Positions 1 to 7,381 are shown, counted from the first letter of the stretch. The stretch: DNA of 11,098 bases from an uncultured Clostridium sp. (GCA_900540335.1 UQFC01000094.1:1-11098); one strand, 5' to 3'. Translations and numbers: made by a program. The notes: generated from the letters alone by a model not told the origin.

Positions 1-147
1 TATGGATATGACCTTGTTGGCGTCCTCAAAGGAAAGGTCCTCCGGAATGAACCACAGGGCGCGAAGCTTTGTATAGGCTTCCTCGGCTGTGGGCCATGTA
101 CTTGTGTCCCACTTGGACTTGTCCTCTATCTTTTCATTTTTCTTCAG
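1..147 (-). CDS. Unidentified protein, N-terminal part, cut by window edge
   Basis: I do not recognise this protein. On the minus strand the frame is open from a TAA at 169-171 to base 1 (56 codons) and reads like a soluble charged protein, with segments such as DKSKWDTSTWPTAEEAY and FIPEDLSFEDANK that are rich in Glu, Lys, Asp and Trp. The opposite frame reads as a Cys/Leu/Phe/Val-rich string and looks like a shadow. It lies just downstream of a perfect promoter at 168-196, which supports a real gene. The oddity is the start. The frame has no ATG, GTG or TTG in its first 56 codons. The only candidate is CTG at 145-147, shortly after AGGAAA. An ATG at 135-137 is in another frame and meets TAG after three codons. 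One additional A in the A-run at 131-134 would join that ATG to this frame as MKKIEDKSKWD. It could be a CTG-started gene, a frameshifted gene, or a decaying remnant. Confidence 0.5.
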   Translation of the reverse strand, partial: MKKNEKIEDKSKWDTSTWPTAEEAYTKLRALWFIPEDLSFEDANKVISI

Positions 148-167
148 GGATTTCCTGTTTTGGTGGT

Positions 168-196
168 ATTATATTTCGGTTTCTTCCCTGTGTCAA
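168..196 (-). promoter_or_regulatory. Perfect sigma-70/sigma-A consensus promoter, leftward
   Basis: Read on the minus strand, TTGACA (191-196) and TATAAT (168-173) are separated by exactly 17 bases, so all twelve hexamer positions match the consensus. Transcription should start near 161, leaving a leader of only about 14 bases before the CTG candidate at 147. It begins 22 bases past the stop of the MATE gene, with no terminator visible between them. A 6-bp inverted repeat (TTCGGT at 175-180, ACCGAA at 205-210) brackets the -35 element. It could be an operator but is short enough to be chance. Confidence 0.8.
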
Positions 197-218
197 TTCC
201 TGTTACCGAAGGTTTGCA

Positions 219-1598
219 TCACTCCAGCGCCTTTTCCTTCCACTTTCCCCAGCGGTAGAAAACAGCAGTAATCACAGCGCCCAGAACCCAGGAAACCAGA
301 AGAGAAATCCAGATGCAGGCATACCAGCCACCCGGCATTTCCGGAGTTCTTGTCATCCAGGCAATACCGTAGGCCAGAGGCACCCGGATTGCTACTGTCG
401 TAATCAGGGAAATCCACATGGGAGTCATGGTATCTCCTGCTCCCCGCATCACACCGGACAGGCTCTGGGTCACTGCCATGGCAAGATATCCCAGTGCAAG
501 AACCCGCATCATGTTATTGCTTAAGGTAACCAGCTCTGAAGTAGAGGTGAAAATCGCCATCAGATGACGGCCGAACAGCAGAATCACCCCGGTAATGGCA
601 GCAGAGGTTCCCACTGCAATCAGAGTTCCCTGCTTTGCTCCCTCCTTCACCCGATCCAGCTTTTTTGCCCCTACGTTCTGACCGGAATAAGTGGTCATTG
701 CCGTGCCGAAGGAGAAGTTCGGCATCATGGCAAAACCGTCCACTCTCATAATAATCACATTGGCGGCAATTACCATTTCTCCGAAACTGTTTGTCAGAGA
801 CTGAACAACAACCATGGCCAGAGAAAAAATGGCCTGGGTAATTCCGCTGGGAACGCCCAGCCGAACTACTGTTGCAATATTCTCCCGGTGCGGCTTCAAA
901 TAACATGCCTTCAAATCAAATAAATGCTTCATTTTCCGGAGCTTCAAAAAACACAGAACTGCAGAAATCATCTGGGCGATTACCGTAGCCAGGGCTACCC
1001 CCGGTACTCCCATATTTAAGCCTGCCACAAACCACAGATCCAGAACAATATTAATCACCGTGGCAACCACCAGATAAACCAGAGCAGAAAAAGAATCTCC
1101 CAGACCTCTCAGAACACCGCAGAGAATATTATAATATGCTACTCCGGCAATTCCGTACATCATAATAAAAAGATAATCAGAACACCAGTCTATGATGCTG
1201 GCCGGCGTATTCAAAAGCTCCAGAATCGGCCGAATCGCCACAGATCCTACAATCATCAGAAATACGGCAGAAGCCGCTGTTAAAGTCAGCACGCTGCCGA
1301 TTGTCCTGGAAAGATTTTCTCTGTCCCGGGAACCAAAATACTGGGAAACCATAATACTGGCTCCCATGGAAATTCCAATAAACAGCACCAGCAGCAGATT
1401 TAAAATCGGGCTGGCGCTTCCCACTGCTGCCAGAGCATTATCTCCCACATACCGGCCAACCACAATACTGTCCACCGTATTGTAAAGCTGCTGAGCCACA
1501 TTGCCGATAATCATGGGAATCGTAAAAAGAACAATTTTTTCCCAGGGACGTCCCTCTGTCATGTCCACCTGGGCAAATAATTTTTTCAGACTGTTCAT
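219..1598 (-). CDS. MATE family multidrug efflux transporter
   Basis: This is a 459-residue integral membrane transporter of the MATE family (NorM/DinF-like), which exports cationic drugs or metabolites by Na+ or H+ antiport. The length fits the family (about 440-470), and roughly twelve hydrophobic helices can be read. The two homologous halves are visible: QLYNTVDSIVVGRYVG and QYFGSRDREN in the first, NFSFGTAMTTYSGQNVGAKK in the second. The start chosen is the ATG at 1596-1598, preceded by AGGTG and giving MNSLKKLFAQVDMTEGRPW, the usual cytoplasmic beginning of this group. The same frame extends 36 codons upstream to 1706, but that extension runs through the hairpin at 1640-1708 and has no family-like sequence. 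It follows the pepV-type gene on the same strand after 137 bases. The substrate cannot be inferred from sequence or neighbours. Confidence 0.93.
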   Translation of the reverse strand: MNSLKKLFAQVDMTEGRPWEKIVLFTIPMIIGNVAQQLYNTVDSIVVGRYVGDNALAAVGSASPILNLLLVLFIGISMGASIMVSQYFGSRDRENLSRTIGSVLTLTAASAVFLMIVGSVAIRPILELLNTPASIIDWCSDYLFIMMYGIAGVAYYNILCGVLRGLGDSFSALVYLVVATVINIVLDLWFVAGLNMGVPGVALATVIAQMISAVLCFLKLRKMKHLFDLKACYLKPHRENIATVVRLGVPSGITQAIFSLAMVVVQSLTNSFGEMVIAANVIIMRVDGFAMMPNFSFGTAMTTYSGQNVGAKKLDRVKEGAKQGTLIAVGTSAAITGVILLFGRHLMAIFTSTSELVTLSNNMMRVLALGYLAMAVTQSLSGVMRGAGDTMTPMWISLITTVAIRVPLAYGIAWMTRTPEMPGGWYACIWISLLVSWVLGAVITAVFYRWGKWKEKALE

Positions 1599-1639
1599 TC
1601 CCCGCACCTCATTTGCCGTTTCCTTTGTTTGATAGAAAA

Positions 1640-1708
1640 GGATGCGCAACAAGCAGCCCTCCTGCAGCTGTCCCTGCAGCTGAAGGCAGAATCTGCTTCT
1701 GCGCATCC
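1640..1708 (-). terminator. Long GC-rich hairpin plus T-run between dipeptidase and MATE genes
   Basis: GGATGCGCA at 1640-1648 is exactly complementary to TGCGCATCC at 1700-1708. Inside this 9-bp stem, AAGCAG and CTGCTT pair again, followed by smaller CAGCTG-type pairings, so nearly the whole 69 bases can fold as one imperfect hairpin. On the minus strand it begins 27 bases after the dipeptidase stop and is followed at once by TTTTCT, the layout of an intrinsic terminator. It also lies entirely in the leader of the MATE gene, 41 bases before its ATG. It could therefore act as an attenuator or structured leader. I do not recognise it as a named riboswitch class. Confidence 0.6.
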
Positions 1709-1735
1709 CCGGATTTTCCTATAAGCTTTTTCGCC

Positions 1736-3139
1736 TTAGCTGCACAGATCTACAATAACCTGAGCAAAGATCTTTGCACTGATTACCAGATCGTCTGTCT
1801 GTGCAAACTCATTTGCTCCGTGCATATTGTTGTCTCTGCCCGGCATGGCAGCTCCAAATGCAACGCCGTTTTTCAGGTGATGAACGTAGGTACCGCCGCC
1901 TGTAGACTGGCATTCACTCTTGATTCCTGTATAGTCCTCAAATGCCTTTAAAAGTGTTCTGACAAAATCAGAATCTCCGTCTACATGGTGAGGAGGAGTC
2001 ATGGTTTCATTCAGCAGAACTGCTCCGTTCTCCTTCATCTTTGCCTGAATCACCTTCAGAACGTTGTCATCGTTTCCGCATACCGGAACACGGCTGTCAA
2101 ATTCTCCGTCCAGAGAACCTGCGTCAACAGTCAGCATGGTCAATGCCAGAGTCAGACGTCCTGACACCTCATCTTCCATCTCCACACCCAGATTCTTTCC
2201 ATAAAAATCTCCGTGAGGCATCAGAGCGGAAATCTTCTTCAGACCTTCCATCTGCGGACAGGCAGCAAAGGGAAGTCCGGTCAGCAGTTCCAGAAGTCCG
2301 GTCAGGGCATTGACACCCTCCTGAGGTGTTGATGCATGAGCGCCCTTTCCTTCTGCGGTAATCTCCACAGCTCCCTCTTTTGCTTCCATGGTAAAATGAA
2401 CGCCTGTCTTTTCCTGGGCTGCCTTTGCAGCAGCTTCCAGAACGCCGTCCTCAAATCCCTCTACCACAGCCTTTGCTTTTCCGGGAACTACGTTAATCTT
2501 GGTTCCGCACCGGAAGCTTACCAGTCTCGGAAGAGCCTCAGAGGCCTCAAAGTTCATTGTAAAATGTCCGGGAAGACGTCCCTTTTCCACATTCACTACC
2601 GGGTATTCAATGTCCGGAGAAAAGGTCATGGGAGCTTCCGGTTCTTTGCTGTAATAGTATTCAATGTCAGAGCTTCCGCATTCCTCATCTGTTCCCAGGA
2701 TCAGACGGACATTTTTCTTTAAGGGAATACCCAGTTCTTTGACTGCACGCATAGCGTAAAGAGCCGCAATAGCCGGTCCCTTATCGTCAGCAGTTCCCCG
2801 TCCGTAAATCTTTCCATCCTTTTCCACAGGATCAAACGGCTCTGTCACAGTCCAGCCCTCTCCTGCTGGAACTACATCCAGGTGAGCCAGAATATCCAGA
2901 TGGCGGGGCTTGTCATTTAAATCAATGCAGCCTACATATCCGTCATAATCTGTTGTGTCAAATCCGTATCCCTCTGCCATATCCAGAGCTGCGTCCAGAC
3001 ATTCAGCCGCTCCGGGACCAAATGGCATATCCTCCTCGGCAGGCATTCTTTCACTGTTGATTCTGCACAGTTCACAAACGTCCTCCACCAGTTCCTGACG
3101 GTGGGCATCAATAAACGCGTCAATTTTTTCTCTGTACAT
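1736..3139 (-). CDS. pepV: M20 family Mn/Zn-dependent dipeptidase, PepV/Sapep type
   Basis: This is a 467-residue cytoplasmic metallopeptidase of family M20 that cleaves dipeptides with a free N-terminus. Lactobacillus PepV is about 470 residues. Family landmarks are visible in order: AHLDVVPAG (His86, Asp88), GRGTADDKGP (metal-bridging Asp near 118-119), GTDEECGSSD (general base and metal-ligand Glu152-153), FSPDIEYP (Asp176), and GRDNNMHGANE near the C-terminus (His440). A middle insertion around 190-330 matches the lid domain of this subgroup. The ATG at 3137-3139 is preceded by a GGGGG-containing ribosome binding site. Only 19 bases separate it from yqeY upstream, so both are probably on one mRNA. 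All expected metal-site residues are present and I see no damage. Naming it pepV rather than a generic Sapep dipeptidase is an inference from motif pattern and length. Confidence 0.93.
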   Translation of the reverse strand: MYREKIDAFIDAHRQELVEDVCELCRINSERMPAEEDMPFGPGAAECLDAALDMAEGYGFDTTDYDGYVGCIDLNDKPRHLDILAHLDVVPAGEGWTVTEPFDPVEKDGKIYGRGTADDKGPAIAALYAMRAVKELGIPLKKNVRLILGTDEECGSSDIEYYYSKEPEAPMTFSPDIEYPVVNVEKGRLPGHFTMNFEASEALPRLVSFRCGTKINVVPGKAKAVVEGFEDGVLEAAAKAAQEKTGVHFTMEAKEGAVEITAEGKGAHASTPQEGVNALTGLLELLTGLPFAACPQMEGLKKISALMPHGDFYGKNLGVEMEDEVSGRLTLALTMLTVDAGSLDGEFDSRVPVCGNDDNVLKVIQAKMKENGAVLLNETMTPPHHVDGDSDFVRTLLKAFEDYTGIKSECQSTGGGTYVHHLKNGVAFGAAMPGRDNNMHGANEFAQTDDLVISAKIFAQVIVDLCS

Positions 3140-3158
3140 TGTAAAAACCCCCTTCTTT

Positions 3159-3605
3159 TTATTTCATCATGCCAGCCAGTGTTTCATTTACCAGCTTTCC
3201 GTCTGCTTTTCCCTTTACTCTGGGCATCAGAACCTTCATGATTTTTCCCTTATCTGCGCCAACGGGCTTTTCAATTCCCAGCTCTGCCAGCACCTCCTGA
3301 ATCACCTGGGCAATCTGCTCCGCACTCATATCCTCCGGTGCAAACTCCTTGTAAACAGCGATTCTTGCTGCCATTTCCTCTCTGATATCCTGTCGATCCT
3401 CAGGAGCCAGATCATAGGTTTCCTTACTCTGACGCAGCTCCTTTTTCACTACAGCATTTTCCTCTTCCTCTGTCAGCGGAGAACGCTTGTCAATCTCTGC
3501 ATTCTTTAAAGCAGACAGCAGCATAGAAAGAGAATCCTTTCTCACCTTGTCCTTTGCCTTCATGGCTGCTACCATAGCTGCTCTTACTTCATCAATCTTG
3601 CTCAT
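3159..3605 (-). CDS. yqeY: GatB/YqeY domain protein
   Basis: A 148-residue cytoplasmic protein of the YqeY family, the stand-alone relative of the C-terminal tail domain of GatB in the tRNA amidotransferase GatCAB. The length equals the usual 147-150 residues. Typical features are the N-terminal MSKIDEVRAAMVAAMKAKD helix, LSMLLSALKNAEIDKR, an acidic EEEENAVVKKELRQ segment, and the closing KIMKVLMPRVKGKADGKLVN domain. By family knowledge it may bind tRNA or assist tRNA-dependent amidation, but its cellular role is not settled. The start ATG at 3603-3605 has AAAGGAG nine bases upstream. It sits 73 bases after prfC and 19 before the dipeptidase on the same strand, with no terminator between, which suggests co-transcription with translation-related prfC. 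Confidence 0.93.
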   Translation of the reverse strand: MSKIDEVRAAMVAAMKAKDKVRKDSLSMLLSALKNAEIDKRSPLTEEEENAVVKKELRQSKETYDLAPEDRQDIREEMAARIAVYKEFAPEDMSAEQIAQVIQEVLAELGIEKPVGADKGKIMKVLMPRVKGKADGKLVNETLAGMMK

Positions 3606-3678
3606 CGTTCTGCTCTCCTTTCATGATGCCCTTTATCGGCGTCTTCCCTATATGGAAATACCCGTTTTCTAAAATGCC

Positions 3679-5271
3679 TCAGCTTCTTCCAAACTCAGAC
3701 AGCTTCAGTCCCGGATTTCTCTCCTCTACCATACCAACGCTCCAGCTGTTGACAAACAGAAGCAGAGGATTGTCCTTGAGATCCTTGATTCGCTTCATAT
3801 CTGAGGTACCCTGGATTCTTGCCACATCCACTTCTTCTTTATTCTCGATCCAGCGGATATATTCATAAGGCAGCTTCTCCAGCTTTACCTCTACATTGTA
3901 TTCATTTTCCAGACGATAGGTTAAAACCTCAAACTGAAGTTCACCTACAACACCTACAATAATCTCCTCCATACCGGTGTTAAATTCCTGGAAGATCTGG
4001 ATTGCACCCTCCTGGGCAATCTGGCTGACACCCTTTAAGAACTGCTTTCTCTTCATAGTGTCAATCTGGCGCACTCTTGCAAAATGCTCCGGCGCAAAGG
4101 TGGGAATTCCTTCAAATTCAAACTTTTCACTGGATTTGCAGAGGGTATCTCCAATGGAGAAAATACCGGGATCAAATACACCAATAATATCTCCCGCATA
4201 GGCCTCTTCTACAATCTTTCTGTCCTGGGCCATCATCTGCTGCGGCTGGGACAGGCGCAGCTTCTTGCCGTCCTGCACATGGTTCACTTCCATGCCTGCC
4301 TCGAATTTTCCGGAAACAATTCTCATAAAGGCAATTCTGTCTCTGTGAGCCTTGTTCATATTCGCCTGAATCTTAAATACAAAGGCGGAAAAATCCTCTT
4401 TAAACGGATCAATCTCCCCGGTCAGGGTTCTTCTGGACAGAGGAGACGAGGTCATCTGCAGGAAATGCTGCAGGAAGGTTTCCACACCAAAGTTCGTCAG
4501 CGCAGAACCGAAAAATACCGGAGACAGATTTCCTCTGCTTACCCGATCCATGTCAAATTCATCTGCAGCGCCGTCCAACAGTTCAATCTCATCCAGAAGC
4601 TGCTCATGGTAGGCATATCCAATCACATCATCCAGATTCGGCGCGTCCAGACCATACGTCTGAGTCGCTACCTCCTTCGCGCCTCCCATAGCTGCGGTAA
4701 AGGTAGTGATTTCCTTGGTATGACGGTCGTAAACGCCCTTAAAATTCTTTCCGCATCCGATAGGCCAGTTAATGGGGCAGGTGCGGATTCCCAGGACATT
4801 CTCAATCTCATCCATCAGTTCAAAGGGATCTCTTGACTCCCGGTCCATTTTATTGATAAATGTAAAAATCGGAATTCCTCTCAGCACACAAACCTTAAAC
4901 AGCTTAATCGTCTGTGCCTCAACACCCTTGGATCCGTCGATGACCATGACAGCGCTGTCTGCGGCCATCAGGGTACGGTAGGTATCCTCTGAGAAGTCCT
5001 GATGTCCCGGTGTGTCCAGGATATTAATACAATAGCCGTCATACTCAAACTGCATGACAGAGGAGGTAACAGAGATTCCTCTCTCCTTCTCAATTTCCAT
5101 CCAGTCAGAAACTGCATGCTTGGCGGCTTTTCTTCCCTTTACAGTTCCTGCCAGGTTGATGGCTCCTCCGTAAAGCAGGAATTTCTCCGTTAATGTGGTT
5201 TTACCGGCATCCGGGTGGGAAATAATGGCAAATGTTCTTCGTTTTTTTATCTCTTCTGCTATATTTGACAA
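3679..5271 (-). CDS. prfC: Peptide chain release factor 3 (RF3), GTPase
   Basis: RF3 is a translational GTPase that removes RF1/RF2 from the ribosome after termination. This copy has 530 residues (E. coli RF3 has 529). GTPase motifs are all visible: P-loop SHPDAGKTT (18-26), switch I around RGISVTSS (64-71), DTPGH (86-90), NKMD (140-143) and a GSALTNFGV motif for the guanine-specificity loop. The DWMEIEKERGIS stretch is characteristic of RF3. I place the start at a TTG (5269-5271), because GGAGG at 5280-5284 lies eight bases upstream and the resulting MSNIAEEIKKRRTFAIIS matches the family's short N-terminus. A second in-frame TTG at 5284-5286 overlaps that ribosome binding site and has none of its own. 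There is no ATG start near. The gene follows the esterase gene after 45 bases. Confidence 0.96.
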   Translation of the reverse strand: MSNIAEEIKKRRTFAIISHPDAGKTTLTEKFLLYGGAINLAGTVKGRKAAKHAVSDWMEIEKERGISVTSSVMQFEYDGYCINILDTPGHQDFSEDTYRTLMAADSAVMVIDGSKGVEAQTIKLFKVCVLRGIPIFTFINKMDRESRDPFELMDEIENVLGIRTCPINWPIGCGKNFKGVYDRHTKEITTFTAAMGGAKEVATQTYGLDAPNLDDVIGYAYHEQLLDEIELLDGAADEFDMDRVSRGNLSPVFFGSALTNFGVETFLQHFLQMTSSPLSRRTLTGEIDPFKEDFSAFVFKIQANMNKAHRDRIAFMRIVSGKFEAGMEVNHVQDGKKLRLSQPQQMMAQDRKIVEEAYAGDIIGVFDPGIFSIGDTLCKSSEKFEFEGIPTFAPEHFARVRQIDTMKRKQFLKGVSQIAQEGAIQIFQEFNTGMEEIIVGVVGELQFEVLTYRLENEYNVEVKLEKLPYEYIRWIENKEEVDVARIQGTSDMKRIKDLKDNPLLLFVNSWSVGMVEERNPGLKLSEFGRS

Positions 5272-5284
5272 AAGTCTGTCCTCC
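5269..5284 (-). promoter_or_regulatory. Ribosome binding site fixing a TTG start for prfC
   Basis: GGAGG (minus strand, 5280-5284) stands eight bases before TTG at 5269-5271, an ideal distance. This decides between two TTG codons five codons apart. A TTG start usually lowers initiation, so RF3 output per mRNA may be modest relative to its neighbours (inference). Confidence 0.75.
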
Positions 5285-5316
5285 AAATCTTCTGATTAAA
5301 GCTCTGCTGCGCAGAT

Positions 5317-6144
5317 CTATCGCTGCACAAATTTCTCTTCAATCCATGATTGTACCAGAGAAATCCAGCTCTGGCAACAGGGTTCCAGGGCATAATGATC
5401 ACTTCCTGAGGTTTCTTCCGTTCCAAGAGCAATTCCGTGGACACCGGAGGGGTAAATATGCATCTCAAAATTCACCCCGCTCCTGCGAAGGGCAGAGGCC
5501 AGCAAAAGACTGTTTTCCACAGGAACCGTTCTGTCTGTCACAGTATGCCAGAAAAATACCGGAGGCATATTCTCTGTCACCTGCTTTTCCAGAGAAACCA
5601 GATCCAGCTCCTCCTGTGAAGCATCGTTTCCCAACAGGCTGACAATAGAGCCTTCGTGGCGGTATTCTCCTGAGGTAATAACCGGATAGCTTAAAATCAG
5701 TCCGTCCGGACGCACTGATTCCGGAGCTTTTCCCACAGCCTCATAAACCTCCGGGCGGTTCCAGAAGGTTCCTATGCTGCAGGCCAGATGACCCCCGGCA
5801 GAAAATCCGCAGGGAATCACTGCATCCGCCTTCACATGCCACTCATCCGCATGTTCCCGGATTGCTGCAATAGCCAGGGCCAGCTCCCTGACAGCTACCG
5901 GAAAGCGGTTCGGCGCCACACTGTACTCCAGCACACAGGCATGAAAGCCCATGGAGAGAAATTTCATAACAATCGGTTCCTTCTCCCGATCAGAACGGCG
6001 GGTATAGCCTCCTCCCGGAAGCACAAGGATCATGGGTCTGAGCCGTTCCGGCGCAAACTCCAGACTGTCCAGCAGATACAGCTGCAGCAGCGCCTCTCCT
6101 GTCTGTTGTCCCGGTACTTCCAAACGCATGGTTTCATATCTCAT
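5317..6144 (-). CDS. Alpha/beta hydrolase, acetyl-esterase/lipase-like
   Basis: A 275-residue cytoplasmic serine hydrolase with no signal peptide. The oxyanion-hole motif is LPGGGY (42-47), the nucleophile elbow is GFSAGG with Ser115, and the probable acid and base are Asp204 (HTVTDRTVPVEN) and His236 (YPSGVHGIAL), so the catalytic triad is complete. The pattern resembles the acetyl-xylan-esterase/lipase-like proteins common in gut Clostridia that deacetylate sugars or glycosides. The actual substrate cannot be read from sequence. The ATG at 6142-6144 has GGAG about ten bases before it. It begins 21 bases after coaB and ends 45 bases before prfC, so it lies inside the housekeeping operon without obvious functional link to coenzyme A or translation. 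No sugar-utilisation genes are next to it. Confidence 0.88.
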   Translation of the reverse strand: MRYETMRLEVPGQQTGEALLQLYLLDSLEFAPERLRPMILVLPGGGYTRRSDREKEPIVMKFLSMGFHACVLEYSVAPNRFPVAVRELALAIAAIREHADEWHVKADAVIPCGFSAGGHLACSIGTFWNRPEVYEAVGKAPESVRPDGLILSYPVITSGEYRHEGSIVSLLGNDASQEELDLVSLEKQVTENMPPVFFWHTVTDRTVPVENSLLLASALRRSGVNFEMHIYPSGVHGIALGTEETSGSDHYALEPCCQSWISLVQSWIEEKFVQR

Positions 6145-6165
6145 AATGTTCTGTCTCCATTCTCT

Positions 6166-6840
6166 CTACTGTTCTTTTTTATTCCCGCTGCAGAGTCTGT
6201 CCATAATACGGTTCAAAAGCTGATGTGCCACCTGTTCCTTTGTCATCATAGCCAGCTCCTCTGCTCCTTCTCTGGTAATGATGGTCACAACATTCGTATC
6301 CGTTCCAAAGCCTGCTCCCGCTGTCTTTAAATTGTTGGCAGCAATCATGTCTACATTCTTTTTCTTCAGCTTTGCCTGAGAATTTTCCAGCATATTTTCT
6401 GTCTCCATGGAAAATCCGCAGAGCACCTGGCCCGGCTGTCTGTGAGCGCCCAGCCATGCAAGAATATCATCTGTCCGTTCCATTTCCAGATTCATATCCC
6501 CGTCTTTTTTCTTTGTTTTCTCTGTTCCCACATATTTAGGGCGGTAATCGGCCACAGCCGCCGCCTTGACAATCACATCCTGCATGCTGCTGGCTTCGGT
6601 CACTGCCTGAAACATTTCCCCGGCGCTTGTCACCGGCACCAGCTTCACTCCAAGCGGAGCCTTCAGATTGACAGGGCCGCTTACCAGAGTCACCTCAGCT
6701 CCTCTTCTTGCTGCGGCCTGCGCAATGGCATAGCCCATTTTCCCGGTGGAGTGATTGGTAATATAACGTACCGGGTCAATGGCTTCCCGGGTTGGTCCGG
6801 CTGTCACCAGAACCTTCTTTCCCCGCCATATCCTTTTCAA
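6166..6840 (-). CDS. coaB: Phosphopantothenoylcysteine synthetase part of CoaBC (frameshifted)
   Basis: The C-terminal half of CoaBC joins 4'-phosphopantothenate and cysteine using CTP (or ATP in some groups). Family signatures visible are GKKVLVTAGPTREAIDPVRY, NHSTGKMGYAIA, an AAAVADYRPK motif, the GFSMETEN segment, the paired lysines in AKLKKKNVDMIAANN, and GAGFGTDTNVV. The domain is complete, ending in TAG at 6166-6168. It lies one frame away from the CoaC part, overlapping it by 65 bases. The outermost possible start in this frame is TTG at 6838-6840, with AGGAG seven bases upstream. Those same bases encode Gln-Glu-Leu of the CoaC frame, so this may be chance. Its first residues (KRIWRGKKVLV) look like an out-of-frame reading of the normal linker EKDMAGKKVLV. 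I read it as one bifunctional gene with a single extra base, though separate translation from the TTG is possible. Confidence 0.88.
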   Translation of the reverse strand: MKRIWRGKKVLVTAGPTREAIDPVRYITNHSTGKMGYAIAQAAARRGAEVTLVSGPVNLKAPLGVKLVPVTSAGEMFQAVTEASSMQDVIVKAAAVADYRPKYVGTEKTKKKDGDMNLEMERTDDILAWLGAHRQPGQVLCGFSMETENMLENSQAKLKKKNVDMIAANNLKTAGAGFGTDTNVVTIITREGAEELAMMTKEQVAHQLLNRIMDRLCSGNKKEQ

Positions 6841-7381
6841 AGGCCAGCTCCTGCATAATATATTCCATCAAAAGCTCCGGCTCCGGCATCTTTCCCGCGC
6901 CGGTATCCCCGCAGGCCAGATATCCGCTGGCCGGTTCCACCACATGCATCCCGTATCTGCGGCAGATATCCAGATTATCCTGAGTGATGGAATTTTCATA
7001 CATCTGGGTGTTCATGGCCGGAACAATGTATTTGGGCTTTTTGCAGGCCAGAAACGTAGTTGTCAGCATATCATCTGCCAGCCCGTGGGCCACCTTTGCA
7101 ATCACATTGGCTGTCGCCGGGGCAATCATGAAAATATCCGCCCGCTTTGCAATCGATACATGCTCTACCTGAAACTGAAAATTCCGGTCAAAGGTATCCA
7201 CCAGACATTTGTTTCCTGTCAATGTTTCAAAGGTAATGGGGGTAATAAAATTCGTTGCATTTTCTGTCATAATCACCTGCACATCAGCATGCTGCTTTAC
7301 CAGCATACTGGCCAGGCTGGCTATTTTGTAGGCGGCAATTCCGCCTGTCACACCAAGAACTACTGTCTTTCCTTTCAGCAT
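6776..7381 (-). CDS. coaC: Phosphopantothenoylcysteine decarboxylase part of CoaBC (frameshifted)
   Basis: The N-terminal half of CoaBC is an FMN flavoprotein that decarboxylates 4'-phospho-N-pantothenoylcysteine to 4'-phosphopantetheine. Visible features are GVTGGIAAYKIASL at the N-terminus, the active-site histidine in EHVSIAKRAD, PATANVIAK, the PAMN motif in VPAMNTQMYEN, and the LACGDTGAGKMPEP loop with the catalytic cysteine. The domain is complete to about LAFEKDMAGK. The last 13 or so residues (EGSGDSRTNPGSH) are the out-of-frame tail after the shift at 6818-6824. The ATG at 7379-7381 follows AGGAGG five bases upstream. It is the first gene of the leftward operon and is divergent from coaX, which makes its pathway precursor. 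Length of the restored CoaBC would be about 404 residues, as usual. Confidence 0.92.
   Translation of the reverse strand: MLKGKTVVLGVTGGIAAYKIASLASMLVKQHADVQVIMTENATNFITPITFETLTGNKCLVDTFDRNFQFQVEHVSIAKRADIFMIAPATANVIAKVAHGLADDMLTTTFLACKKPKYIVPAMNTQMYENSITQDNLDICRRYGMHVVEPASGYLACGDTGAGKMPEPELLMEYIMQELAFEKDMAGKEGSGDSRTNPGSH
6818..6824 (-). other. One-base frameshift joining CoaC and CoaB frames
   Basis: On the minus strand the linker reads GCG GGG AAA GAA GGT in the CoaC frame. Removing a single G from the GGGG run, or one A from AAA, restores Ala-Gly-Lys-Lys-Val and continues directly into LVTAGPT. The change is therefore a +1 insertion in a short homopolymer, compatible with a true mutation or a sequencing or assembly error. 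It does not match a -1 slippery heptamer. Confidence 0.8.

Noticed and set aside
69..524. Plus-strand reading frame of 151 codons over the left edge and the MATE gene
   Set aside because: It overlaps the MATE gene in antisense, is rich in Cys, His, Pro and Ser, and has no family-like motif. It is a shadow.
1599..1706. Longer MATE protein starting at 1706
   Set aside because: The extra 36 codons come from the hairpin region. The ATG at 1598 has a ribosome binding site and the typical family start.
4084..4836. Plus-strand reading frame of 250 codons
   Set aside because: It lies fully inside prfC on the other strand, and prfC motifs are unmistakable. No supporting ribosome binding site or domain.
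6776..6840. Programmed -1 ribosomal frameshifting in coaBC
   Set aside because: The CoaB frame is reached by skipping one base forward, and the run does not form a -1 slippery heptamer. A plain insertion explains it.
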